Positions 1 to 7,237 of a stretch of 13,083 bases of DNA are shown here, in pieces. Every line of letters begins with the position of its first letter. The stretch's first letter is position 1. The stretch is taken from the NCBI GenBank assembly GCA_963694825.1, contig CAVOEV010000123.1, positions 1-13,083 on the forward strand, written 5' to 3'. Origin of the DNA: UBA8437 sp963694825. GTDB taxonomy: Bacteria > Planctomycetota > Planctomycetia > Planctomycetales > Planctomycetaceae. Under the pieces are notes generated by a model. It was given only the letters and a program-made list of their open reading frames with translations, did no database searches and was not told the origin of the DNA. Both the position numbers and the translations under genes were made by a program.

Positions 1-457
1 TCAACCCTTCGAGCACCGCCAATCCGGCGGCCACATGGTCGGCCGGATCGATGCCCTTGCCCACGTCGTGCAACAACGCTGCCAACTGCAGGTCGATGTC
101 ATAGGGACGGTGCCCGCGAACTAGTTCATAAACCTGCAGGCTGTGGAACAGCACGTCGCCCTCGGGATGACTGTGTCGCGGCTGGTTGATCGACTCAAGA
201 GGTTCGAGCAAACTGCCCAACGCCGCATATCTGTGCGATGCCTCCGAAGCACCCGCCTCCAACACCTCCAACGGCACCAGCCTCTGTAACGCTTCGCGGA
301 CCTCAAGATCGGTCGGTAAGTCGCTCGACCGGGCCCACCCGCCACAGACCGCTCGGGCCGCCGCTCGCTTGGCGTCGAAGAAATCGCCACTGCGACGCAC
401 CGAAAGCAATCGAGCTGCCTCGCAGGCGATCCGCTGGCGGAGAGACGACGTCGACAT
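1..457 (-). CDS. HD-domain phosphohydrolase family protein (partial, 3' end outside window)
   Basis: The reading frame opens at the ATG at 457 and is still open at the left edge, giving the first 152 residues. The start is forced: the fourth codon upstream is an in-frame TAA with no other start between, and no Shine-Dalgarno site is visible. Residues about 100-150 carry an HD metal-binding signature: H105 in FHSLQVYEL, H130-D131 in LLHDVGKGID, K134, D137 and H141. Known HD enzymes hydrolyse phosphomonoesters or phosphodiesters of nucleotides with divalent metals, but the substrate cannot be told here. The N-terminal 60 residues (RIACEAARLL, AKRAAARAV, LPTDLEVREAL) resemble, from memory, the N-terminus of a nucleotidyltransferase family of planctomycetes and deltaproteobacteria; this is a weak inference. 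It lies 63 bases downstream of the ion-transporter gene on the same strand and may be cotranscribed with it. Metal-ligand spacing supports an active enzyme. The C-terminal half is unseen. Confidence 0.8.
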   Translation of the reverse strand, partial: MSTSSLRQRIACEAARLLSVRRSGDFFDAKRAAARAVCGGWARSSDLPTDLEVREALQRLVPLEVLEAGASEASHRYAALGSLLEPLESINQPRHSHPEGDVLFHSLQVYELVRGHRPYDIDLQLAALLHDVGKGIDPADHVAAGLAVLEGL

Positions 458-490
458 GTCTGGCTGTTACGGGAAGACCGTGAAACGAGT

Positions 491-526
491 CACACAACTG
501 GATCAACGCACACAACTGGATCAAAC
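491..526. repeat. 18-bp tandem duplication at the 3' end of the transporter gene
   Basis: Two head-to-tail 18-base units (491-508 and 509-526) share the 16-base core CACACAACTGGATCAA and differ only in the last two bases. The transporter stop codon (complement of 521-523) lies inside the second unit, so the duplication is the start of the 3' untranslated region. It could be a slippage duplication or a paired protein-binding site ahead of the HD-domain gene; nothing in the sequence decides between these. Confidence 0.75.
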
Positions 527-1960
527 GCCGCCGAGGAAACCGGCCCAGGTCAACCCGACCACGTAGACCACAGCGAGCACGATCTGCACGGCCGCAAATG
601 GCACGGCCACCTTCACGAAACCGACGAACGACAATGGCAACTTGTACTTGCTAATGATCGTCATCGCCACGACCGTCGAAGCCGAACCGATCGGAGTGAT
701 GTTGCCACCAAGATTGGCTCCGAAAATGACGCTCCACCAGTACGGAGTCGACGACGTGTAGGCCGGTTCGTGACTCCCTAGAATCTTGGCCAGCATCGCC
801 GCCAGGGGAATGTTATCGGTCACCGAACTGGCCAACGCCGAAGCAACCAGCAACAAACCCGTACCCAGATTCTCGCCCGCACCAATCAACACCTCGAGGC
901 CACTCCCGATCAACGCCAGGACCTGAGCGTGCTCCATCGTGTTGATCACCACGAACAACGCGGCAAAGAACGCCAACAGGTCCCAGTCCACGGCACTGTA
1001 GAACTTGTCGACCTCGTGCTTGTAAGCCAGCAATACGATGCCCGCAAACGCCAACGCCACGAAACCCATGCCCAGATCCTGGAGCACCGGAATCTTGCTC
1101 TGGCCGGCCAGGAACACCACGAACAACAGCAGCGAAGCGATCGAAAACCAGAAGAACTTCACACTCGTGACACTCTCGTTCTCGTCAAAACCCGCCACCA
1201 ACCCCGCCGCCGCACTCCGTTCCTCGTCGTTCTCGAGTCCCCGGATGTCAAACCGACGTCGACCCATCCACAACGTCACCGCCGTCGCCACCACCACGTA
1301 GGGAGCCGCCACCAGGAAGAAGTCCACAAAGCCGATCCCGGCCACGTTGCCGACGATGATGTTGGGGACACTGGAAATCAAAGTCAGCAGCCCGCCGACA
1401 TTGGTCAACAGACCCTCGACGACCAAAAAACCGAGCAACAGGTCGGTTCGCCTCAGCTTCGACAGCGAAACTCCGGTCAGGCTGCCGATGATGATCATCG
1501 CCGTCACGTTGTTCAGCATCGCCGAAAACAGCACAGTCAGGATGCCGTAGGCCAACAATAATTTCCACGGATCGCCGCCCGACTTCTTCGTCAAACTGAT
1601 CGCCATCCACGTGAAGACTCCCGATCGACTGGTCACCTCGACGAACAAACTCGCACCCAGGATGATCGTGATCACGCCCCAGTCAATCGCCGGGATGTAG
1701 ACCGGCATCTCGATCTCGTGACCGTTGGGCAACGTCACACCACCCAGTGGCAGCAACTGAAACGCCGTCGCCAGGATCAGGCAGACTCCGGCAAATACAC
1801 CCACGATCACCGACTTCTTGGCGTGGATCTTCTCCTCCAACGCCAATGCGATGATCATCGCCAGCAACAACCCGGCGAACAAAGCCGTCACGCCACCCGA
1901 GACGGCATGCTCAGCCGCCTCGTCCAACGCCTCGGCACTCGCCAACAACACGCACTGCAT
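521..1960 (-). CDS. ArsB/NhaD/SLC13-superfamily ion transporter (putative Na+/H+ antiporter or anion permease)
   Basis: An integral membrane protein of 479 residues from the ATG at 1960; a TTG one codon earlier (1963) is also possible, with AAGGG placed upstream of both. About ten or more hydrophobic segments run along the length. Two family-type re-entrant or unwound motifs are visible: LNNVTAM near residues 149-155, and TDNIP (381-385) followed by GANLGGNITPIGS (414-426). A region with TNVGGLL and VPNIIVG (about 186-204) fits the first half of the inverted repeat of the ion-transporter superfamily. Known members (NhaD, ArsB, CitMHS, P protein) move Na+/H+, arsenite, citrate or other ions across the inner membrane. 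Sequence reading alone does not fix the substrate; NhaD-like Na+/H+ exchange is the leading guess. The stress-protein gene lies 28 bases upstream on the same strand, so the two are almost certainly one operon. Confidence 0.88.
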   Translation of the reverse strand: MQCVLLASAEALDEAAEHAVSGGVTALFAGLLLAMIIALALEEKIHAKKSVIVGVFAGVCLILATAFQLLPLGGVTLPNGHEIEMPVYIPAIDWGVITIILGASLFVEVTSRSGVFTWMAISLTKKSGGDPWKLLLAYGILTVLFSAMLNNVTAMIIIGSLTGVSLSKLRRTDLLLGFLVVEGLLTNVGGLLTLISSVPNIIVGNVAGIGFVDFFLVAAPYVVVATAVTLWMGRRRFDIRGLENDEERSAAAGLVAGFDENESVTSVKFFWFSIASLLLFVVFLAGQSKIPVLQDLGMGFVALAFAGIVLLAYKHEVDKFYSAVDWDLLAFFAALFVVINTMEHAQVLALIGSGLEVLIGAGENLGTGLLLVASALASSVTDNIPLAAMLAKILGSHEPAYTSSTPYWWSVIFGANLGGNITPIGSASTVVAMTIISKYKLPLSFVGFVKVAVPFAAVQIVLAVVYVVGLTWAGFLGGV

Positions 1961-1988
1961 CAATAACGCCCTTCGGTGTCCGCTCGCC

Positions 1989-2843
1989 TCACAACAACAG
2001 CATCGGTACGTCGATCAGTTCGACCGACAACGAGTAGGCCATCCCGTGCATCGCCAACTGGTCGTCGTCCTTCGTGTTGGCCACCAGCAATTCGATGTCA
2101 TGCCCGTCGACCAACCGACGGTATTCCTTCACGTGATGACCCATCCCCACGTGGCTGTGCAACGACAGGTTGCGATCCGTCTCGAGCAATGTCTCGATGC
2201 ACGACGCGATGAAATCCTCGGCTTCCTTCAACAGCTGAGCCTTCAGCAAGGCCGCTCCCGGCTCGGTCGCGATCTCGGGGATTCGCTCGATCACATCGAC
2301 GAATCGCCCGAAGACCAACTCGTCCTCGACATGACACAACCAGACACTGCCTCCGTCACCGCACATCCGCACTCCGTAATTCACCAGCCGATGGTCTCCG
2401 CTGATGTGATCGGCCACCACCATCGCCCGACGGCACGGTGCCGACGGCAACGGCAATGGCGAACGCGATGTGCCAGGCAATACCAGCACCGGGATCGAAG
2501 TTCGCTGAGTCAACTCGTCGAGATAAACGCCGAGTGAATGCTGAGGCGATAGCGACTCTTCGCCGAGATGACGGCGAGTCACCAGCAGGTCGACCTGCTG
2601 AGCATCAATCCGCTCGAGCAACTCGGCCACGTTGTGGTAGTCGCCGCTGCCCAGGGTGTGCCATCGCGTCGAGTCGCCGATCCGTGGCAAAAAACTCCGC
2701 AACTCGCCCGGAACCGACTCGTTCGACTCGTCACCGGTGACCACCGCCACCGATTCGATCCCAAGATCCACATAAACAAACGACTCACGCTCCGAACGAC
2801 GAAACATCGATTCGAATTCGTCGATCTGCTCGAGTCGGTCCAT
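1989..2843 (-). CDS. Tandem-domain universal stress protein (UspA family)
   Basis: A soluble cytoplasmic protein of 284 residues from the ATG at 2843, chosen because GAGGAG sits 5 bases upstream; the frame stays open further upstream to a GTG at 2996, but that part looks non-coding. Two Usp-like alpha/beta units can be seen. The first is about residues 20-124 (FVYVDLGIESVAVV to VDLLVTRRHLG, ending IPVLVLPG). The second is about 138-284 (RRAMVVADHISGDHRLVNYG, ELLVANTKDDDQLAMHGMAYSLSVEL, ending VPMLLL). Neither unit shows the classical ATP-binding G-2x-G-9x-G(S/T) loop, so it may not bind ATP in the usual way. It is the first gene of a unit with the ion transporter 28 bases downstream. Usp domains are often encoded beside or fused to transporters, so a regulatory or sensing role for that transporter is inferred. 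Usp family is a confident call; role is not. Confidence 0.83.
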   Translation of the reverse strand: MDRLEQIDEFESMFRRSERESFVYVDLGIESVAVVTGDESNESVPGELRSFLPRIGDSTRWHTLGSGDYHNVAELLERIDAQQVDLLVTRRHLGEESLSPQHSLGVYLDELTQRTSIPVLVLPGTSRSPLPLPSAPCRRAMVVADHISGDHRLVNYGVRMCGDGGSVWLCHVEDELVFGRFVDVIERIPEIATEPGAALLKAQLLKEAEDFIASCIETLLETDRNLSLHSHVGMGHHVKEYRRLVDGHDIELLVANTKDDDQLAMHGMAYSLSVELIDVPMLLL

Positions 2844-2848
2844 CTCGT

Positions 2849-2854
2849 CTCCTC
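2849..2854 (-). promoter_or_regulatory. Shine-Dalgarno site deciding the usp start
   Basis: The complement reads GAGGAG with 5 bases to the ATG at 2843. It favours this start over the upstream in-frame GTG at 2996. Confidence 0.65.
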
Positions 2855-2900
2855 GCTCCGCACACCCGAAACCCGCCCGCATCGGTGCAGGTTGCTGAGG

Positions 2901-2909
2901 ACTATACCA
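2901..2909 (-). promoter_or_regulatory. Candidate extended -10 promoter for the usp-transporter unit
   Basis: The complement reads TGGTATAGT: a TGn extension followed by a hexamer matching TATAAT at five of six positions, 57 bases upstream of the usp ATG. No good -35 hexamer is seen at 16-18 bases, which is common for extended -10 promoters. The call assumes a housekeeping sigma factor with the usual preference. Confidence 0.4.
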
Positions 2910-2926
2910 GAACCGAAACCAAAACC
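2906..2926. repeat. Short 6-bp periodic ACC repeat in the divergent intergenic region
   Basis: ACC recurs exactly every six bases at 2906, 2912, 2918 and 2924, with A-rich triplets between. It overlaps the candidate -10 element and lies just upstream of it relative to usp transcription, so it could be a regulator-binding array. It is short enough to be chance. Confidence 0.35.
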
Positions 2927-3021
2927 GAGCCAAGAGGTTCGCTTGCACACCGCGACACCGATAAGCTGGTTGATCCGGGCCAAACCGATATCGCACTCCG
3001 GGAACATTTCAGGAACAAACG

Positions 3022-5154
3022 ATGAATCGACTTGCCATCTCCCTCGCGATTCTGACAACCGTGTCCTCGGCATCGGCCGCCGACACATCAACAGGCGATC
3101 GCACCATCGACACCTACTTCCGGGCCGAAACCACTCGACTGGCCGATCGCTGCCTGGCAGATATCCAATCGCTCGACGACTGGAAGGCAAAGCGTGGCAA
3201 GTATCGAGAACAACTCTTCGAAATGCTCGGGCTCTCGCCTCGACCGAAAAAAACACCACTCAAACCGGTCGTCACCGGTCGAATCGACCACCCGGACTTC
3301 GTCGTCGAAAACCTCCAGTTCCAGTCCCGCCCCGGTCTCTACGTCACCGGGAATCTCTACCTGCCCCGAAACGACAACAAAACACGCCAGGAGCCCCTGC
3401 CGACCATCCTCTACGTCTGCGGCCACGGACGGGTGAAGCAAGACGGAGTCAGCTACGGCAACAAGGTGCACTACCAACACCACGGTGCCTGGTTCGCTCG
3501 CAATGGCTACGCCTGCCTGACGATCGACACGCTGCAACTGGGCGAGATCGAAGGCATCCACCACGGCACCTATCGCTATGGCAAGTGGTGGTGGAATGCT
3601 CGAGGCTACTCGCCGGCTGGAGTCGAGGCGTGGAACTGCATCCGGGCTTTGGACTACCTGCAATCGCGACCCGAAATCGACGGCAGCCGGATCGGTGTGA
3701 CCGGACGATCCGGTGGCGGAGCCTACAGCTGGTGGGTCGCCGCTCTCGACGATCGGATCCAGGTCGCCGTCCCGGTCGCCGGGATCACCGACCTGACCAA
3801 TCATGTCGTCGACGGCTGCGTCGAAGGACACTGCGACTGCATGTTCCAGGTCAACACCTACGGCTGGGACTATGCCCAGGTCGCCGCGCTGCTCGCACCG
3901 CGACCGCTGCTGATCTCCAATTCCGACAAGGACGGTATCTTTCCTCTCGATGGAGTCGTCCGCATTCACTCGCAGGTCCGTCGCATCTACGAACTCCACG
4001 GACAAGCCAAACAACTCGGTCTGCAAATCACCGAAGGCCCGCATCGCGATACGCAGGAACTTCGCATCCACGCCTTCCACTGGTTCAATCGCTTCCTCAA
4101 GAAGCAAGACCCGCTGATCAGCTCCACCGCCGTCAAGTTCTTCTCACCGCAACAACTGAAAGTCTTTGCCAAGACTCTGCCCGAAGACGAAGTGAACACC
4201 AGGATCAGCGAGACGTTCACCGCCCGAGCCGCCAAGCCCAGCGTGCCAGGATCCCGCGACGACTGGGCCAGGCAGACAGCTGCCTGGCGAGACGCTCTAG
4301 TCCACAAGTCGTTTCGCGGTTGGCCCTCGCCTCACCAAAAAACGGCCCCGCTCGAACTCGAACCTGGCCCCAAAGCCAACTCAGGCGACCTCGCCATCAG
4401 CACCTGGCGGTTTACCTCTCAACAGGGCATCCGCCTGCCGCTGGTCGTCCTCCACCGCAAGGGACTCGATCTCAAATCGCTCGACCTGCTCGTGCTCAAC
4501 AGCGTCGATGACCGCGGTTGGAACTCTCTGATCCAGACCATCGCAGGCGGAGGAATCACCCTGCCCGGCCTCGAGGGTCTCACCAAAACCGAACCTGACA
4601 AGGCCGCGTTCGCCCAGGTCGAGAAGATGCTCAAGGCGATGAAGTGGGGCTTGGCCTATGTGCCGCCGCGAGGCATCGGCCCCACGGCCTGGGGACAGGA
4701 CCAGAAACGACAAACACAGGTCCGGCGACGCTTCATGCTGCTGGGGCAGACGCTCGATGGGATGAGAACCTGGGACGTGATCCGGGCGGCTACCGCCCTG
4801 CGACAGATCGACGGACTCGCCAAGGTGCCGCTGTGGATGCAGGGAGAACAGACCATGGCTGGCATCACACTCTATGCGTCACTCTTCGTGCCCGATGTCC
4901 ATCGCATCGACCTGCACCAACTGCCCCAGTCACACCGCAACGGTCCCATCTACCTCAACGTGCTTCGCTTCCTCGATCTCCCACAAGCCGTTGCCATGGC
5001 CGCTGAACATGCCCAAGTGAGAATCTACCTGAGTGGCGAAGACACGGCCGAGAGCTGGGAATACCCGCAACAGGTCGCCAAGAGCCTGAAATGGGACAAG
5101 AAACAACTGGTCCTCCGAAGACTCGATGGCTCAACCGCCGACTCCACACCCTGA
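3022..5154 (+). CDS. Secreted acetyl-xylan-esterase-like alpha/beta hydrolase with a second, degenerate hydrolase domain
   Basis: The protein has 710 residues from the ATG at 3022, with CAGGA a short distance upstream. Residues 1-19/20 form a Sec signal peptide (hydrophobic core LAISLAILTTV, AxA-type site near SASA), so it acts outside the cytoplasm. Domain one (about 40-370) is an AXE1/DLH-type alpha/beta hydrolase: nucleophile S230 in GRSGG, acid probably D304 in SDKDGIFP, base H341 in EGPHRD. Domain two (about 440-700) repeats the fold-like pattern (LDLLVLNS, WGLAYVPPRG, LGQTLDGMRTWD, a C-terminal Rossmann-like strand series). There, T577 and D579 replace the serine and second glycine of the nucleophile elbow, so it is probably not catalytic. 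Known relatives deacetylate xylan or other O-acetylated polysaccharides; the actual substrate is unknown. It is transcribed divergently from usp and separated from downstream hemQ by a rut-like spacer, so it is probably monocistronic. Confidence 0.85.
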   Translation: MNRLAISLAILTTVSSASAADTSTGDRTIDTYFRAETTRLADRCLADIQSLDDWKAKRGKYREQLFEMLGLSPRPKKTPLKPVVTGRIDHPDFVVENLQFQSRPGLYVTGNLYLPRNDNKTRQEPLPTILYVCGHGRVKQDGVSYGNKVHYQHHGAWFARNGYACLTIDTLQLGEIEGIHHGTYRYGKWWWNARGYSPAGVEAWNCIRALDYLQSRPEIDGSRIGVTGRSGGGAYSWWVAALDDRIQVAVPVAGITDLTNHVVDGCVEGHCDCMFQVNTYGWDYAQVAALLAPRPLLISNSDKDGIFPLDGVVRIHSQVRRIYELHGQAKQLGLQITEGPHRDTQELRIHAFHWFNRFLKKQDPLISSTAVKFFSPQQLKVFAKTLPEDEVNTRISETFTARAAKPSVPGSRDDWARQTAAWRDALVHKSFRGWPSPHQKTAPLELEPGPKANSGDLAISTWRFTSQQGIRLPLVVLHRKGLDLKSLDLLVLNSVDDRGWNSLIQTIAGGGITLPGLEGLTKTEPDKAAFAQVEKMLKAMKWGLAYVPPRGIGPTAWGQDQKRQTQVRRRFMLLGQTLDGMRTWDVIRAATALRQIDGLAKVPLWMQGEQTMAGITLYASLFVPDVHRIDLHQLPQSHRNGPIYLNVLRFLDLPQAVAMAAEHAQVRIYLSGEDTAESWEYPQQVAKSLKWDKKQLVLRRLDGSTADSTP

Positions 5155-5260
5155 TCCTCTCCAACCAACCGCCTTCCGCCACTCCACCCCCTTCCGCCAC
5201 CCTCACACCACTCTCTAAAATCAGTCCTCTTCCAAAACAACCCAGACAATCAAAAGCCCA
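5155..5260 (+). terminator. Candidate Rho-dependent termination (rut-like) region
   Basis: Of these 106 bases about 52 are C and only 6 are G on the transcribed-sense strand. They begin immediately after the hydrolase stop codon. Such a C-rich, G-poor, unstructured stretch is the hallmark of a Rho-utilisation site. It also holds an 11-base direct repeat (CCTTCCGCCAC at 5172 and 5190, period 18). No hairpin with a U-tract is present, so an intrinsic terminator is not an alternative here. It would insulate hemQ from hydrolase read-through. Confidence 0.45.
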
Positions 5261-5278
5261 CCAGCAGGACCCGACTCC

Positions 5279-6121
5279 GTGAATCGCCCGCAACACACCA
5301 CCGCCTCGCTGCCCGACCCGACGATCCAAATGAGCGAAGGATGGCACTGCCTGCATCTCTACTACCAGGTCGACGCCGCCGCACTGGCTCAACTCGATTC
5401 CGACACCCGGGCTCGAGGTCGAGACGAACTGATCGCGGCACTCGACCCCGACGCCGACCTGGCCCCCAAACGACTGCAAACCTCGGTCATCTCGGGGCAC
5501 CGAGCCGACCTGGGCCTGATGATCCTCGACCCCGACCCACTAGTCATCGACCGCGTCCAGCAAGCAGTCCGCTCGACCAGCCTCGGCACCGTGCTCAAAC
5601 CCGCCTGGTCGTTCGTGTCGATCACCGAAGTGTCCGAGTACGTCCCGACGGCCGAACAGTACGCCGAACGGCTCAAGGCCGAAGGACTGGCCGAAGACGA
5701 TCCGACGTTCGAGGCCAAGCTGAACGCCTACAGCGGACGCTTGCCAGCCATGAACCAGCAACGTCTCTACCCCGACTTCCCCGAACTGCCGATCCAGTGC
5801 TTCTACCCGATGAACAAGATCCGGCACCCGCAGGCCAACTGGTTCACCGAGTCGTTTGAATACCGATCCGGCCTGATGGCCGAACACGCCACCAGCGGGA
5901 TCAAGTTCGCCGGCCGAGTCAGCCAGTTGATCACCGCGTCGACCGGTTTCGACGACTGGGAATGGGGCGTCACGCTGTGGGGACGAGCACCCGAACACAT
6001 CAAGGAAATCGTCTACACCATGCGGTTCGACGAAGCCTCGGCGCGCTACGCCGAGTTCGGACCGTTCTACATCGGCTACATCAAGTCGCCAGCCGAAGCC
6101 ATCGAACACCTCAGACTCTAA
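5279..6121 (+). CDS. hemQ: Coproheme decarboxylase HemQ (chlorite dismutase family)
   Basis: A 280-residue cytoplasmic protein of the chlorite-dismutase/HemQ fold, a usual length with a slightly long N-terminus. HemQ converts Fe-coproporphyrin III to protoheme by two oxidative decarboxylations in the coproporphyrin-dependent heme pathway. Active-site positions are intact: Y176 and K180 in YPMNK, proximal heme ligand H203 in LMAEH, and Q216 thirteen residues later in GRVSQ, matching the Gln of firmicute HemQ. The Gln, rather than the distal Arg of true chlorite dismutases, argues for decarboxylase activity. The C-terminal DDWEWGVTLWG and YTMRFDEASARYAEFGPFYIGY blocks are also characteristic. 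The GTG at 5279 is preferred because AGGA lies upstream; the ATG at 5330 has no visible ribosome site and would remove 17 residues. No other heme gene is in the window. The stop codon overlaps that of the convergent DUF1571 gene. Confidence 0.93.
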   Translation: MNRPQHTTASLPDPTIQMSEGWHCLHLYYQVDAAALAQLDSDTRARGRDELIAALDPDADLAPKRLQTSVISGHRADLGLMILDPDPLVIDRVQQAVRSTSLGTVLKPAWSFVSITEVSEYVPTAEQYAERLKAEGLAEDDPTFEAKLNAYSGRLPAMNQQRLYPDFPELPIQCFYPMNKIRHPQANWFTESFEYRSGLMAEHATSGIKFAGRVSQLITASTGFDDWEWGVTLWGRAPEHIKEIVYTMRFDEASARYAEFGPFYIGYIKSPAEAIEHLRL

Positions 6122-7221
6122 AACCGGTACGACTTGTTCCCGCGATCAAAGTCGCCACCAGCCACCTCACTCAGGAACCTGATGTCGCGATAAGTGTAGA
6201 ACTCGACCAAGGTCGACTCGTCGGTCGGCTTCTCCGTAGACCCCTCGACCGGCCAGCCGAAATTGCGAACCACGACCGGCACGCCCAGTTCTCGGTCGAT
6301 CAGCATCACGGACTTGCGGTACCGCTGCGACGCCGATCGGTCTGCATACTCGACCACGAACGCATAACACGGCCGACCGTCGAATTCGTGGTTCTCGATC
6401 AACTGGCATCGCACTCCCGCAGTCTTGGCCAGGTCACCGTGCCGGATCGCCAGCGATTCGCGAACCAACTCCAGCAAACCCGCCTTCGTGATCGGGTACC
6501 GCGACTCCTTCATCGCCATGCTGCCGCTCGGATCCAACTTCAACGCCGGCAATCGCCTCTTCCATCCACTCAGCTTCACCAGCATCCGACCCTTGTTCTC
6601 GCCGGTCACATACAACAATTGACGCCCCTTGTGCCCAGTCGACCACTTCAGGTAGACCGAAAATGGCTCGTGACGAATCTTGATCTCCATCACCTGCTCG
6701 TCACTCAACTCGTCCGCCACAACCTCTTGCTTGCTGAACGTCGCCGTGTAACCCGGCAACGCCGACAGCACCGCTTCGGCCTTCTCGAGCATCAACACGT
6801 GCATCAACAGGCCGATCCGCGATGACGGATCCCCGGCCGAAGACTCGGACTGAGCACCTGCAGCCACCACGCCCGACTCGACCGATTCACCAGCCTGATC
6901 GCTCGAAACCAACATCGGCTCCAAGCTCACCGTCGGCACCGCCTGCTGAACACCCACCACGTCAGCGTCTGCAGACGACGAATCAAAACTGGCCGAAATG
7001 AAGGCAAATGAGACCACCGCAATCGAAGCGGCCAGGACATTGGGGAACTGAGACACCGTGACTCGGCCCGTCCAGCGTACAGGACGCATCGCCTGCCCCA
7101 CTCCCCACGTCACTGGCCACAACAGGCCCCGAACCAACCGGGGAATCTGTTGGATTAGACGAGACGTGAATCGCAGCGAAACCGAAACGAGTTTTTGGAC
7201 CGATTGCATCAACTTGGACAT
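6118..7221 (-). CDS. DUF1571-family membrane-anchored envelope protein
   Basis: A 367-residue protein from the ATG at 7221, preceded by AGGTG about seven bases upstream; an in-frame GTG at 7305 would add 28 unlikely residues. Residues 1-60 are basic and amphipathic, with no acidic residue before D80. Residues 60-79 (FPNVLAASIAVVSFAFISAS) form one membrane segment, followed by a low-complexity Ser/Asp/Val linker to about 133. The conserved domain spans about 140-355 (GYTATFSKQE, EIKIRHEPFSVYLKW, LYVTGENKGRML, ESRYPITKAGL, and a C-terminal EFYTYRDIRF strand). That pattern is recalled as DUF1571, found in planctomycetes and fold-related to outer-membrane lipoprotein carriers such as LolA. Function is unknown; a periplasm-facing lipid or polymer binding role is only inference. 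It lies downstream of the YdjY gene (215-base gap) and ends tail to tail with hemQ, sharing the CTAA at 6118-6121. Confidence 0.82.
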   Translation of the reverse strand: MSKLMQSVQKLVSVSLRFTSRLIQQIPRLVRGLLWPVTWGVGQAMRPVRWTGRVTVSQFPNVLAASIAVVSFAFISASFDSSSADADVVGVQQAVPTVSLEPMLVSSDQAGESVESGVVAAGAQSESSAGDPSSRIGLLMHVLMLEKAEAVLSALPGYTATFSKQEVVADELSDEQVMEIKIRHEPFSVYLKWSTGHKGRQLLYVTGENKGRMLVKLSGWKRRLPALKLDPSGSMAMKESRYPITKAGLLELVRESLAIRHGDLAKTAGVRCQLIENHEFDGRPCYAFVVEYADRSASQRYRKSVMLIDRELGVPVVVRNFGWPVEGSTEKPTDESTLVEFYTYRDIRFLSEVAGGDFDRGNKSYRF

Positions 7222-7237
7222 TACGGCACCTGTGTTG

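Noticed and set aside
303..524. Minus-strand frame reading through the 18-bp repeat as a small protein with a repeated LIQLC motif
   Set aside because: It overlaps the HD-domain gene in another frame and has no ribosome site or plausible composition; the repeated motif just reflects the DNA duplication.
2568..4511. Very long open frame on the plus strand (about 647 codons) crossing the usp gene and the esterase gene
   Set aside because: It runs antisense to usp and then out of frame through the esterase. Its translation is Arg/Pro/Ser-rich with no domain pattern, a usual by-product of GC-rich coding sequence.
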